A DNA stretch of 64,000 nt from Bog-473 sp963704355 (GTDB taxonomy: Bacteria > Actinomycetota > Acidimicrobiia > Acidimicrobiales > RAAP-2): the NCBI GenBank assembly GCA_963704355.1, contig OY969891.1:1054001-1118000 (forward strand). The letters are read 5' to 3'. Each line of letters opens with the position of its first letter. Positions within the stretch are counted from its first letter, which is position 1. Below, piece by piece: positions 1 to 10,115 of this stretch. Position numbers and translations under genes: made by a program. The notes beneath the pieces were generated by a model. It saw only the letters and a list, made by a program, of their open reading frames with translations. It searched no databases and was not told where the DNA came from.

Positions 1-2
1 CC

Positions 3-1229
3 ACCGAGGGCCACCGTCCGGGCAAGACCGAGGACCTCGAGGAGCGCAAGGCCGACGACGGCGACGCCTTCAGCGCGCTGGCCTTCAAGATCATGACCGA
101 CCCCTACGTCGGCAAGCTGACCTACATCCGCGTCTACTCGGGCACCTTGCCCAAGGGCGGGTCCGTCCTCAACTCCACCAAGGGCAAGAGGGAGCGGGTC
201 GGGCGCATCCTCCAGATGCACGCCAACCACCGCGAGGACAAGGACGCCATCTTCGCCGGCGACATCATGGCCGTGGTCGGACTGAAGAACACGACGACAG
301 GCGACACGCTATGCGACCCGGCCCATCCGATCCAGCTCGAGGCGCTCGAGTTCCCCGAGCCGGTGATCCACGTGGCCGTCGAGCCCAAGACGAAGGCGGA
401 CCAGGACAAGCTGTCGCGCGCCCTGTTCGCGCTCAGCGAGGAGGATCCCACGTTCCGGGTGCGCTCCGACGAGGAGACGGGCCAGACGGTGATCTCGGGC
501 ATGGGCGAGCTGCATCTCGAGGTGCTGGTCGACCGGATGCTGCGCGAGTTCAGTGTCGACGCCAACGTGGGCAAGCCCCAGGTGGCCTACCGCGAGACGA
601 TCCGCAAGCCGGTCGACAAGATCGAGGAGCGGTACATCCGCCAGACCGGTGGCCGTGGCCAGTACGGCCACGTGGTCATCAGTGCCGAGCCCACCGGGCC
701 CGGCGGCGGCTACGAGTTCGTCGACAAGATCACCGGCGGCGTGATCCCGAAGGAGTACATCTCCTCGGTCGACGCCGGGATCCAGGAGGCCCTCACCGCA
801 GGGGTGCTGGCCGGCTACCCGACGGTCGACGTGCGGGTCACCCTCACGTACGGCTCGTACCACGACGTCGACTCCTCGGAGATGGCGTTCAAAATCGCCG
901 GCTCCATGGCGATCAAGAAGGCCCTCCACGCGGCCAGCCCCGTGCTCCTCGAGCCGGTGATGGCGGTGACGGTGACCACTCCGGGGGACTACATGGGCGA
1001 CGTGATGGGCGACCTGTCGTCGCGCCGGGGGCGCATCGGGCTCACCGAGCAGCAGGGCACGTCCCAAGTGATCAACGCCCACGTACCGTTGGCCGAGATG
1101 TTCGGCTACGCTACTGACCTGCGGTCGCGCACCCAGGGTCGCGCCACGTACACGATGCAATTCGAGTCGTACAACGAAGTGCCCGAGTCGATCTCCAAGG
1201 AGATCATCGCCCGGGCGCACGGGGAGTAG
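3..1229 (+). CDS. fusA: Elongation factor G, C-terminal part (cut by window edge)
   Basis: EF-G is the GTPase that drives ribosomal translocation and, with ribosome recycling factor, subunit splitting. The reading frame is open from base 3, so about 408 codons are present and the N-terminal GTPase domain lies outside the window. What remains covers domains II to V: the domain II barrel (KLTYIRVYSGTL), domain III with the GMGELHLEVLVDRM segment, domain IV with GGRGQYGHV, and domain V ending SKEIIARAHGE. It is followed 114 bp later by tuf, the usual str operon order, so rpsL and rpsG are expected upstream. Identification is secure; only the 5' end is missing. Confidence 0.98.
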   Translation, partial: TEGHRPGKTEDLEERKADDGDAFSALAFKIMTDPYVGKLTYIRVYSGTLPKGGSVLNSTKGKRERVGRILQMHANHREDKDAIFAGDIMAVVGLKNTTTGDTLCDPAHPIQLEALEFPEPVIHVAVEPKTKADQDKLSRALFALSEEDPTFRVRSDEETGQTVISGMGELHLEVLVDRMLREFSVDANVGKPQVAYRETIRKPVDKIEERYIRQTGGRGQYGHVVISAEPTGPGGGYEFVDKITGGVIPKEYISSVDAGIQEALTAGVLAGYPTVDVRVTLTYGSYHDVDSSEMAFKIAGSMAIKKALHAASPVLLEPVMAVTVTTPGDYMGDVMGDLSSRRGRIGLTEQQGTSQVINAHVPLAEMFGYATDLRSRTQGRATYTMQFESYNEVPESISKEIIARAHGE

Positions 1230-1343
1230 GCCCGGGCGGCGCCCGGAGCCGCCCAGACCGCAAACCACACAAGAGATCTCACACAGAGGCAAAGAGCGTC
1301 GGGGCCAGAGGGGCACCGGCAAGGAGTAGGGAGTAGCGAGGCG

Positions 1344-2531
<1,188 letters not shown>

Positions 2532-2571
2532 TCGACGTCCACCCGACCCGAGCGAGAGCAGGCAGCTGACC

Positions 2572-2898
2572 ATGGCCGACGGCCCGAAGCAGAAGATCCG
2601 CATCAGGCTGAAGGCCTACGACCACGAGATCCTGGACCAGTCGACGGAGAAGATCGTCCAGACGGTCCTCCGGACCCAGGCCAAGGTGCTCGGGCCGGTC
2701 CCGCTGCCGACCGACAAACACCGCTACACGGTGATCCGCTCGCCGCACAAGTACAAGGATTCCCGCGAGCACTTCGAGATGCGGGTGCACAAGCGCCTGG
2801 TCGACATCGTCGAGCACACGCCGAAGACGGTCGACTCGCTCCAGCGGCTCGACCTGCCGGCGGGCGTCGACATCGAGATCAAGATCCAGACCGCCTGA
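2572..2898 (+). CDS. rpsJ: 30S ribosomal protein S10
   Basis: S10 is a small-subunit head protein that also serves as NusE in transcription antitermination. The product is 108 residues, close to the family norm, beginning MADGPKQKIRIRLKAYDH and containing the conserved loop segment RSPHKYKDSREHFEMR. The ATG is chosen because the family starts here; the open frame extends further upstream inside tuf. It follows tuf by 40 bp, whereas the next gene, rplC, is 299 bp away, so S10 appears attached to the str operon rather than leading the S10 operon. Confidence 0.97.
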   Translation: MADGPKQKIRIRLKAYDHEILDQSTEKIVQTVLRTQAKVLGPVPLPTDKHRYTVIRSPHKYKDSREHFEMRVHKRLVDIVEHTPKTVDSLQRLDLPAGVDIEIKIQTA

Positions 2899-3113
2899 CG
2901 GTCGGGGGCCGACCGGAGGGCCGACGGCCCGCCGGCCGGCGACCCCGGACCCCCGCCGGACGCCTGGCAGGGGAGCCACCCAGGGTGTAATCTTGCGGGC
3001 CGCCCAATCGGGCTGGTCGGGGTGAGTTTTACAGCGGCACCGCGGTGCTGCGACACACAACAGACGTGCGTGAGCGCCGGCTCCGGCCGGAACCTCGCGC
3101 CGAACCATTCGAG

Positions 3114-3142
3114 CGCTCCGCTCGGGATTCCCGGGCGGAGCG
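3114..3142 (+). promoter_or_regulatory. Strong hairpin in the rplC leader
   Basis: The 299 bp between rpsJ and rplC contain no convincing gene. They do contain a 13-bp stem, left arm 3114-3126 and right arm 3130-3142, with a three-base loop and one U-G wobble, ending 55 bases before the rplC GTG. A perfect 12-bp palindrome, GCACCGCGGTGC, sits at 3037-3048. The hairpin could be an attenuator or a ribosomal-protein autoregulatory site for the L3-L4 operon; that role is inferred only from position. Confidence 0.45.
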
Positions 3143-3197
3143 TTGGCGTGCGCAGGGAACTTTCCGGCGCAGGAACGGAACAGGAAGAAGAGGACAC

Positions 3198-3854
3198 GTG
3201 GCTACCAAGGCCATCGTCGGCGAGAAAGTCGGCATGACCCAGGTCTGGGACGACCAGAACCGCGCCGTACCGGTGACGGTCCTGAAGGTCGCGCCCGTGC
3301 GCGTGGTCCAGATCAAGACGCCCGAGTCCGACGGCTACTCCGCCCTCCAGGTGACCTGGGGCTTCCGGCGCAACTCGACGCTGGTCAAGCCGCAGCTCGG
3401 CCACTACGCCAAGGCGGGCGTCAACCCGGGCCGCAAGCTGGTCGAGCTGCGCCTCGACGACGTGGCCGACTACGCGGTCGGCCAGGAGCTGGCCGCCGAC
3501 CTCTGGCAGGCCGGCGAGCGCGTCGACGCCATCGCGGTGAGCAAGGGCAAGGGCTTCACGGGCAGCATGAAGCGGCACAACTTCAAGGGTCAGGGCGGCG
3601 GCCACGGCAACCACGGCCACCACCGGGCGCCGGGCTCCATCGGCGCCTGCGCCACGCCGTCGCGCGTCTTCAAGGGCACCCGCATGGCCGGGCAGGTGGG
3701 CGGGAACCAGGTGACGGCGCTGAACCTCGAGGTGGTCTCGGCCGACGCCGAGCGCGAGCTCGTGCTGGTGAAGGGCGCGGTGCCCGGGGCGCGTGGGAGC
3801 GTCGTCGTGCTGCGCGACTCGGTGAAGACCCCGAGCAAGGCCGGGAAGCGATGA
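3198..3854 (+). CDS. rplC: 50S ribosomal protein L3
   Basis: L3 is an early-assembly large-subunit protein whose loop reaches the peptidyl-transferase centre. The 218-residue product starts at GTG (read VATKAIVGEKVGMTQVWDD), which matches the family N-terminus and follows an AGGAAGAAGAGG ribosome-binding stretch. The signature SKGKGFTGSMKRHNF and the following Gly/His-rich loop GGHGNHGHHRAPGSIG are intact. An ATG at 3045 in the same frame would add 51 non-conserved residues and is rejected. Its stop overlaps the rplD start (GATGA), implying translational coupling. Confidence 0.96.
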   Translation: MATKAIVGEKVGMTQVWDDQNRAVPVTVLKVAPVRVVQIKTPESDGYSALQVTWGFRRNSTLVKPQLGHYAKAGVNPGRKLVELRLDDVADYAVGQELAADLWQAGERVDAIAVSKGKGFTGSMKRHNFKGQGGGHGNHGHHRAPGSIGACATPSRVFKGTRMAGQVGGNQVTALNLEVVSADAERELVLVKGAVPGARGSVVVLRDSVKTPSKAGKR

Positions 3855-4924
3855 CGACGACCGACGCACCGACCGGGCGTCACGGCAGCGTGTTGCGCCA
3901 CACCGCCAAGAAGGAGCGGCCGGACCCGGTCGCCCGCAGCGCGCCGAGGCGCAACGCGGCGGGGCACGATCTCGGGACGGTCGACCTCGAGCCGACGGTG
4001 TTCGGCCTCGAGCCGCACCGGGCCGTGCTGCACCAGGTCGTGACCGCCCAGCTGGCTGCGGCGCGCGCCGGCACCCAGTCGACGCGGACCCGGGCCGAGG
4101 TCCGCGGCGGTGGCGCCAAGCCGTTCCGCCAGAAGGGCACCGGTCGGGCCCGCCAGGGCTCGAGCCGCTCGCCGTCGATGAGCGGCGGTGGCGTGGCGCT
4201 CGGGCCCAAGCCGCGCAGCTACGAGCAGCGCACACCCAAGAAGATGGTTCGCCTGGCGCTGCTCTCCGCGCTGAGCGACCGGGCCGAAATGGGACGCATC
4301 GTGGTCCTCGACGCCTGGGGGATCGAGGATCCCGACACCCGCGAGGCGGCCACCATTCTGCGCAAGCTGAGGCTGGTCGGCTCGGTCCTGGTGGTGCTGG
4401 CCAACGACGAAATCAACGTGGCGCTCTCGCTGCGCAACCTGCCCGAGGCTTCCATCACGACGCACGCCGAGCTCTCGGCCCACGACGTGATCAGGGCCGA
4501 CTGGCTGCTTTTCACCGAGCGCACGATCCCGGCGTCGCCCGCCGACTTCTCGGGGACCCACCTGGTGGAGCCCGCGCCGGCGCCGGCCAAGAAGGCCGGG
4601 GCGGCGAAGAAGGCCGAGGTGCCCGAGGACGCGGCGGCGGAGGCGGCCGAGGAGCCGGCGCCGGCTCCGGCGAAGAAGGCGGCCACCCGGGCCAAGGCTC
4701 CGGCCCAGCCCAAGGCCGACGAGACCTCCGACACCGAGACCGACGCGGCCGGTGATGCCGAGACCGACGACGCGCCCACGCCGGCCCAGAAGGCCCGAGC
4801 GACGCGCGAGGCCAAGGCGGCCGCCGCCGACGCCGAGCGGGCGCTCGAGGCGATCGGGGCCGAGGCGGAGATCGAGCTGCCGGCCGGCGAGGCCCCGAGC
4901 GAGGAGGGTGGCGACAATGCGTGA
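3851..4924 (+). CDS. rplD: 50S ribosomal protein L4 with long C-terminal tail
   Basis: L4 binds 23S rRNA domain I and lines the peptide exit tunnel. At 357 residues it is far longer than the usual 200-220. The conserved core includes the loop AEVRGGGAKPFRQKGTGRAR and LRKLRLVGSVLVVLANDE. From about residue 240 to the end it becomes a low-complexity Pro/Ala/Lys then Ala/Glu/Asp tail, and about 40 extra residues precede the core. Residues 320-344 are nearly repeated in the N-terminal extension of S17 encoded at 9050-9123. No frameshift is seen; the tail stays in frame up to an 8-bp overlap with rplW. Confidence 0.95.
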   Translation: MTTTDAPTGRHGSVLRHTAKKERPDPVARSAPRRNAAGHDLGTVDLEPTVFGLEPHRAVLHQVVTAQLAAARAGTQSTRTRAEVRGGGAKPFRQKGTGRARQGSSRSPSMSGGGVALGPKPRSYEQRTPKKMVRLALLSALSDRAEMGRIVVLDAWGIEDPDTREAATILRKLRLVGSVLVVLANDEINVALSLRNLPEASITTHAELSAHDVIRADWLLFTERTIPASPADFSGTHLVEPAPAPAKKAGAAKKAEVPEDAAAEAAEEPAPAPAKKAATRAKAPAQPKADETSDTETDAAGDAETDDAPTPAQKARATREAKAAAADAERALEAIGAEAEIELPAGEAPSEEGGDNA

Positions 4925-5207
4925 CGCCATGTCCGTGCTGATCCGCCCTGTCGTCTCCGAGAAGAGCTACGCGCTGATGGAAGGGGGCGTCTACGTCTTC
5001 ATCGTGGACCCCCGCGCCACCAAGATCGAGGTGCGCCACGCCGTCGAGCAGGCCTTCAGCGTGCGGGTCCTCAACGTCAACACGCTCAATCGCAAGGGGA
5101 AGGCGACGCGCAACCGCCGCACCAACACCCGGGGCAAGCGCCCGGACACCAAGCGCGCCATCGTCACGCTCCACCCCGACGACTCCATCGACCTCTTCGA
5201 GCGCTGA
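4917..5207 (+). CDS. rplW: 50S ribosomal protein L23
   Basis: L23 sits at the tunnel exit and docks trigger factor and the signal recognition particle. The product is 96 residues with the conserved opening VLIRPVVSEKSYALME and the central KIEVRHAVEQAFSV. The ATG at 4917 is preferred because GGAGGG lies seven bases upstream; it overlaps the end of rplD by 8 bp. A second ATG at 4929 would remove the overlap and give a product closer to the usual start. It is part of the S10 operon. Confidence 0.96.
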   Translation: MRDAMSVLIRPVVSEKSYALMEGGVYVFIVDPRATKIEVRHAVEQAFSVRVLNVNTLNRKGKATRNRRTNTRGKRPDTKRAIVTLHPDDSIDLFER

Positions 5208-5220
5208 TCAGGAAGCCGCC

Positions 5221-6057
<837 letters not shown>

Positions 6058-6072
6058 TGAGGTCGAGAAGCC

Positions 6073-6351
6073 ATGCCCCGTAGCCTGAAGAAGGGACCGT
6101 TCGTCGACGGACACCTGCTGAAGAAGGTCGACGTCCTCAACTCGAGCGGCGACAAAAGGGTCATCAAGACCTGGTCGCGCCGCTCCACGATCATTCCCGA
6201 CATGGTCGGGCACACCATCGCGGTCCACGACGGCCGCCGGCACGTGCCGGTCTACGTGACCGAGTCGATGGTCGGCCACAAGCTGGGCGAGTTCGCACCG
6301 ACGCGTACGTTCCGCTACCACGCCGGCCAGGAGCGAGGGGCCCGCCGGTGA
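6073..6351 (+). CDS. rpsS: 30S ribosomal protein S19
   Basis: S19 lies in the 30S head and forms a complex with S13 next to the A-site tRNA. The product is 92 residues, the normal length, beginning MPRSLKKGPFVDGHLLKKV and containing RRSTIIPDMVGHTIAVHDG and the terminal TRTFRYHAGQERGARR. The stop TGA overlaps the rplV GTG start by four bases (GTGA), consistent with coupled translation. Confidence 0.98.
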   Translation: MPRSLKKGPFVDGHLLKKVDVLNSSGDKRVIKTWSRRSTIIPDMVGHTIAVHDGRRHVPVYVTESMVGHKLGEFAPTRTFRYHAGQERGARR

Positions 6352-7109
6352 CCGGCACCAAGACCAACGAGCGCCCCGGGACGCGGGCGGTGCACCGCCA
6401 CGCGGGGCTCTCGGCCTCCAAGGTCCGCCAGGTCCTCGACCTCATCCGCGGCGAGGACGTCCAGCGGGCGGCCGAGATCCTGACCGGCACCGAGCGCGAG
6501 GCCGCCGAGGTCGTCGGCAAGGTCCTGACCTCGGCCGTGGCCAACGCGGCGCACAACGACCAGCAGAACCCCGAGGAGCTCTACGTCTCGGCCTGCTACG
6601 CCGACGAGGGCGCCACCATGAAGCGCTGGCGGCCCCGGGCCCGCGGCCGGGCGACGAGGATCCGCAAGCGGACTTCGCACATCACCGTCATTGTGAGCCG
6701 GCTGCCGCCGGAACAGCTCGAGCTGCGCCGCCGTCGCCGCGAGGCGGTCAGCGCCAACCGGTCGCGCCGGGTCGAGAGCTCGCGCCGCCGGGCCGACCTG
6801 TCCGGTCGCCTCTCCCGCCGCCGGACCGCGCAGGCCGAGAAGGCCGCGGAGGCCGAGGCCGCGGCCGCGGAGGCCGAGGCGGAGGCGGCGGAAGCCGAGG
6901 CGGCGGACGCGGACGCCGAAGATGCAGTGACCGAGGACACGGCGTCGGGCGAGGCGGTCACCACGGAGGGCGCGACCGACGAGGCCGCCGGCGAAGAGAC
7001 CGACGAGGAGACGACCGGGGCCGACGCGTCGGCCGAGGACGGGGCCGACGCGAGCGCGGACGACGCCGAGGAGGACGCCGGAGCCGGCGAGAAGGACGAG
7101 GACAAGTAA
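6348..7109 (+). CDS. rplV: 50S ribosomal protein L22 with long acidic tail
   Basis: L22 contributes a beta-hairpin to the peptide exit tunnel. The core (residues 1 to about 121) contains VHRHAGLSASKVRQVLDLIRG and the hairpin RWRPRARGRATRIRKRTSHI. Bacterial L22 is usually 110-130 residues, so about 130 residues at the C-terminus are extra. The tail starts Arg-rich, passes through repeated EAEAAAAEAEAEAAEAEA stretches, and becomes almost purely Ala/Asp/Glu/Thr. The start is GTG, overlapping the rpsS stop. The tail is a genuine in-frame extension because rpsC starts immediately after the TAA. Confidence 0.95.
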   Translation: MTGTKTNERPGTRAVHRHAGLSASKVRQVLDLIRGEDVQRAAEILTGTEREAAEVVGKVLTSAVANAAHNDQQNPEELYVSACYADEGATMKRWRPRARGRATRIRKRTSHITVIVSRLPPEQLELRRRRREAVSANRSRRVESSRRRADLSGRLSRRRTAQAEKAAEAEAAAAEAEAEAAEAEAADADAEDAVTEDTASGEAVTTEGATDEAAGEETDEETTGADASAEDGADASADDAEEDAGAGEKDEDK

Positions 7110-8180
7110 ATGGGCCAGAAGGTCAACCCCTACGGCTTCCGGCTCGGCATCACGACCGACTGGAAGTCCCGCTGGTTCGAGGAGCGCCACTACCGCGAGT
7201 TCGTGGTCGAGGACTGGAAGATCCGCGACTACCTGATGCGGCAGCTCGAGGCGGCGGCCGTGAGCCGGATCGAGGTCGAGCGCACGCGTGACCGCCTGCG
7301 CGTCGACATCCACACGGCGCGCCCGGGCATCGTCATCGGCCGCCGCGGTGCCGAGGCCGATCGGCTGAAGAAGCACCTCGAGGAGCTCACCGGCTTGCAG
7401 AACCGGATCCAGCTCAACATCCAGGAGATCAAGCAGCCCGAGCTCGACGCCGCGCTGATCGCGCAGGGCATCTGCGACCAGCTGGTGCGGCGCGTCGCCT
7501 TCCGGCGTGCCATGAAGCGGGCCATCCAGACGGTGCAGAAGGCCGGCGCCCAGGGGATCAAGGTGCAGTGCTCGGGCCGCCTCGGCGGCTCCGAGATGTC
7601 GCGCAAGGAGCAGTACCGCGAGGGCAGGGTGCCCCTGCACACGCTGCGGGCCGACATCGACTACGGCTTCCGCGAGGCCCGGACCACCTCGGGCCGCGTC
7701 GGTGTCAAGGTCTGGATCTACAAGGGCGACATCCTGCCCTACAAGGTCTCGATCGAGGACAAGATCACCCGAGAGGCCGCCATGGCCGTGGGCGAGACGT
7801 CGGGCCAGAGCGGCCCGCGCCGCTTGATCACAGCCGGCGGGGGCCGGCGCCGCGCCGAGGCCTTCGCGACCGAGGAGGAGGCGGACGAGGCGGCCGAGGA
7901 AGCGGCAGAGGAGGCGGCGGACGAGACGACCGACGAGACGGTGGACGAGGCGGTCGCCGTGAACGGCGCCCGCGACGAGGAGCCGCAGCTCGCCGCCGAC
8001 GAGGGGCCGCCGCTCGAGGTCGACGACGAGACGCCGCTCGAGGCGCCGGTGGGCGACCTGCTGCCGCAGCCGACCGAGCCCGACGACCTGGAGCGCCAGC
8101 TGGCCCGGGACGAGGAGATGGAGCGTCAAGCCCGTCACGAGCATCACGAGGCGCCGCACTTCCGCAAGGAGTCGGACTGA
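7110..8180 (+). CDS. rpsC: 30S ribosomal protein S3 with long acidic tail
   Basis: S3 forms part of the mRNA entry channel and helicase. The core contains the KH-domain GxxG region (RPGIVIGRRGAEADRLKK) and the C-terminal domain CSGRLGGSEMSRKEQYREGR. The usual length is 210-280 residues; this product has 356, and from about residue 245 it is rich in Glu, Asp and Ala (EEADEAAEEAAEEAADET), with a His-containing end. It is the third protein of this operon with such a tail. The ATG directly follows the rplV stop. Confidence 0.95.
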   Translation: MGQKVNPYGFRLGITTDWKSRWFEERHYREFVVEDWKIRDYLMRQLEAAAVSRIEVERTRDRLRVDIHTARPGIVIGRRGAEADRLKKHLEELTGLQNRIQLNIQEIKQPELDAALIAQGICDQLVRRVAFRRAMKRAIQTVQKAGAQGIKVQCSGRLGGSEMSRKEQYREGRVPLHTLRADIDYGFREARTTSGRVGVKVWIYKGDILPYKVSIEDKITREAAMAVGETSGQSGPRRLITAGGGRRRAEAFATEEEADEAAEEAAEEAADETTDETVDEAVAVNGARDEEPQLAADEGPPLEVDDETPLEAPVGDLLPQPTEPDDLERQLARDEEMERQARHEHHEAPHFRKESD

Positions 8181-8181
8181 C

Positions 8182-8619
8182 GTGTTGATGCCCAAGAAGG
8201 TCAAGCACCGCAAGACCCAGCGTGGCCGCCTCACCGGTGCGGCCAAGGGCGGCAACGCCGTGGCGTTCGGCGACTTCGGGATCCAGGCGCTCGAGCCCGG
8301 CTGGCTCACCGCGCGCCAGATCGAGGCCGCCCGTATCGCGATGACCCGCCACGTCAAGCGTGGCGGCAAGGTGTGGATCCGCGTCTTCCCCGACAAGCCG
8401 GTCACCCAGAAGCCGGCCGAGACCCGCATGGGCTCGGGCAAGGGCAACCCCGAACTGTGGGTCGCCGTCGTGCACCCGGGCCGCGTGCTGTTCGAGCTGG
8501 CCGGCGTGGACGAGCCCCTCGCCCGCGCCGCCATGGAGCGCGCCATCCAGAAGCTGCCCTTCAAGGCGCGCTTCGTGGTGCGCCCCGGGACCCACGGCCA
8601 CGCCGAGGTGGCGATCTGA
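8182..8619 (+). CDS. rplP: 50S ribosomal protein L16
   Basis: L16 organises the A-site region of the large subunit. The product is 145 residues. The start is read as GTG-TTG-ATG (VLMPKKVKHRKTQRGR), the arrangement commonly seen for this gene. Conserved segments GGNAVAFGDFGIQALEPGW and TRMGSGKGNPELWVAVV are present. Its TGA overlaps the rpmC ATG (TGATG). Length and sequence are ordinary. Confidence 0.97.
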   Translation: MLMPKKVKHRKTQRGRLTGAAKGGNAVAFGDFGIQALEPGWLTARQIEAARIAMTRHVKRGGKVWIRVFPDKPVTQKPAETRMGSGKGNPELWVAVVHPGRVLFELAGVDEPLARAAMERAIQKLPFKARFVVRPGTHGHAEVAI

Positions 8620-8999
8620 TGCCGACCGCGCACGACCTCTCCATGCTCGACGGCGACGAGCTGGCCGCCCGGCTGGGCGACTCGCGGCGCGAGCTGTTCA
8701 ACCTGCGCTTCCAGCTGGCCACGGGCCAGTTGGACAACCCGGCGCGGGTCGGGCAGGTGCGCCACGAGATCGCGCGGATGCTGACCGTGCTGCGCGGCCG
8801 CGAGATCCTCGAGGCCGAGGGCGCGTACATCGCTCCGTCGGCGGCCGACCACGAGGCGGCCCGGGCCAAGCTCGCAGCCGAGGACGCCGAGCGCGAGGAG
8901 AAGGCGGCGGCACGGACGGCCGTGGCCGAGGCGGAGGCGGGCGCCGAGGACGTGCCGGACTTCAACGAAGTGGACGACGACGAAGAGGATGAGGCCTGA
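8619..8999 (+). CDS. rpmC: 50S ribosomal protein L29 with acidic tail
   Basis: L29 lies near the tunnel exit beside L23. The family is normally 60-80 residues; this product has 126. Residues 1-68 are recognisable (SMLDGDELAARLGDSRREL, FNLRFQLATGQLDNPARVG, RHEIARMLTVLRGRE). The remainder is an Ala/Glu-rich, probably helical and then acidic tail ending DFNEVDDDEEDEA. The ATG overlaps the rplP stop, and its own stop overlaps the rpsQ start. Confidence 0.94.
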   Translation: MPTAHDLSMLDGDELAARLGDSRRELFNLRFQLATGQLDNPARVGQVRHEIARMLTVLRGREILEAEGAYIAPSAADHEAARAKLAAEDAEREEKAAARTAVAEAEAGAEDVPDFNEVDDDEEDEA

Positions 9000-9442
9000 T
9001 GGCCGACGAGACCCCAGAGACCGAGAACGAGAACGACGAGAAGCTGGCCCAGGCCAAGGCGGCCGCGGCCGACGCCGAAAAGGCGCTCGAGGCGATCGAG
9101 GCCGAGGCGAAAGCCGAGTTGCCCGTCGCCGACGTGCCGGCGCCCGCGCCCAAGGCCGCCGCGCCGGCGGCCGCGCCGGAGGAGACCGGGCGCGTCAACC
9201 GGCGCAAGGTGCGCGAGGGCATCGTCGTCTCCGACGCCATGACGTCGACCGTCGTGGTCGCCGTGGTGGACCGGGTGCGCCACCCCAAGTACGGCAAGAC
9301 CGTCCAGCGCACCAAGAAGCTCTACGTGCACGATGCCGAGGACACCGCCAAGGTGGGGGACCGTGTCCGGGTCCAGGAGACCCGGCCTCTCTCCAAGCTC
9401 AAGCGCTGGCGCCTGACCGAAGTGGTGGAGCGCGCCCGATGA
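8999..9442 (+). CDS. rpsQ: 30S ribosomal protein S17 with N-terminal extension
   Basis: S17 is a primary 16S rRNA-binding protein. The conserved OB-fold core occupies about residues 66-147 (RRKVREGIVVSDAMTSTVVV, HPKYGKTVQRTKKLYVHDAE, ETRPLSKLKRWRLTEVV). It is preceded by about 65 extra Ala/Glu/Pro residues, which doubles the usual length of about 85. Residues 18-42 closely match residues 320-344 of L4, and the two DNA segments agree at about 85 percent of positions by eye. A start nearer the core is not obvious, and the ATG used overlaps the rpmC stop. Confidence 0.93.
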   Translation: MADETPETENENDEKLAQAKAAAADAEKALEAIEAEAKAELPVADVPAPAPKAAAPAAAPEETGRVNRRKVREGIVVSDAMTSTVVVAVVDRVRHPKYGKTVQRTKKLYVHDAEDTAKVGDRVRVQETRPLSKLKRWRLTEVVERAR

Positions 9443-9807
9443 TCCAGCAGGAATCGAGGCTCCGGGTGGCCGACAACTCCGGCGCGCGCGAGGTGCTGTG
9501 CATCCGCGTGCTGGGCGGCTCGCGCCGGCGCTACGCCAGCATCGGCGACATCTTCGTCGCCACGGTGAAGGACGCCATTCCCGGTGCCGCTGTGAAGAAG
9601 GGCGACGTCGTCAAGTGCGTGGTCGTGCGCACCAAGAAGGAGAAGCGGCGCCCGGACGGCAGCTACATCCGCTTCGACGAGAACGCGGCCGTGCTCATCA
9701 ACGACCAGCAGCAGCCCCGCGGCACCCGCATCTTCGGCCCCGTCGGCCGCGAGCTGCGGGACAAGCGGTTCATGCGCATCGTCTCGCTGGCCCCGGAGGT
9801 GTTGTGA
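9439..9807 (+). CDS. rplN: 50S ribosomal protein L14
   Basis: L14 sits at the subunit interface and forms an intersubunit bridge. The 122-residue product is the canonical length and begins MIQQESRLRVADNSGAREVL. Conserved segments include GDVVKCVVVRTKKEKRRPDG and FGPVGRELRDKRFMRIVSLA. The ATG overlaps the rpsQ stop by four bases, marking the start of the spc-type gene order rplN-rplX-rplE. Confidence 0.98.
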   Translation: MIQQESRLRVADNSGAREVLCIRVLGGSRRRYASIGDIFVATVKDAIPGAAVKKGDVVKCVVVRTKKEKRRPDGSYIRFDENAAVLINDQQQPRGTRIFGPVGRELRDKRFMRIVSLAPEVL

Positions 9808-10115
9808 TGCGGATCCACAAGGGTGACGAAGTGATCGTCCTCCAAGGCAAGGACAGAGGCAAGAAGGCCGAGGTCGTCCGCGCCCTGCCCGACAGCCAGA
9901 AGGTGATCCTCGAGGGTGTGAACGTGGCCAAGCGCCACGCCAAGCCGACGCGCGCCACCCAGCAGGGCGGCGTCATCGACAAGTTCATGCCCGTCCACGT
10001 CTCGACGGTCGCGCTGGTGTGCAAGAGCTGCGACCAGGCGACGCGGGTCGGCTACCGCTTCGAGGCCGACGGCGAGAAGGTGCGCGTGTGCAAGAAGTGC
10101 GGAGGCGTGCTGTGA
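9807..10115 (+). CDS. rplX: 50S ribosomal protein L24
   Basis: L24 initiates large-subunit assembly. The product is 102 residues with an N-terminal KOW segment (KGDEVIVLQGKDRGKKAEVV) and a C-terminal zinc-ribbon pattern, CKSC followed by CKKC. ATG at 9807 overlaps the rplN stop; a GTG one codon upstream is also possible. The stop overlaps the rplE GTG. The four cysteines are intact, as in the other potential zinc-binding ribosomal proteins of this window. Confidence 0.97.
   Translation: MRIHKGDEVIVLQGKDRGKKAEVVRALPDSQKVILEGVNVAKRHAKPTRATQQGGVIDKFMPVHVSTVALVCKSCDQATRVGYRFEADGEKVRVCKKCGGVL

Noticed and set aside
6315..8852. An 845-codon minus-strand open frame opposite rplV-rpsC-rplP-rpmC
   Set aside because: Same shadow effect; the acidic tails of L22, S3 and L29 read as Leu/Arg-rich in reverse. 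No domain is visible.
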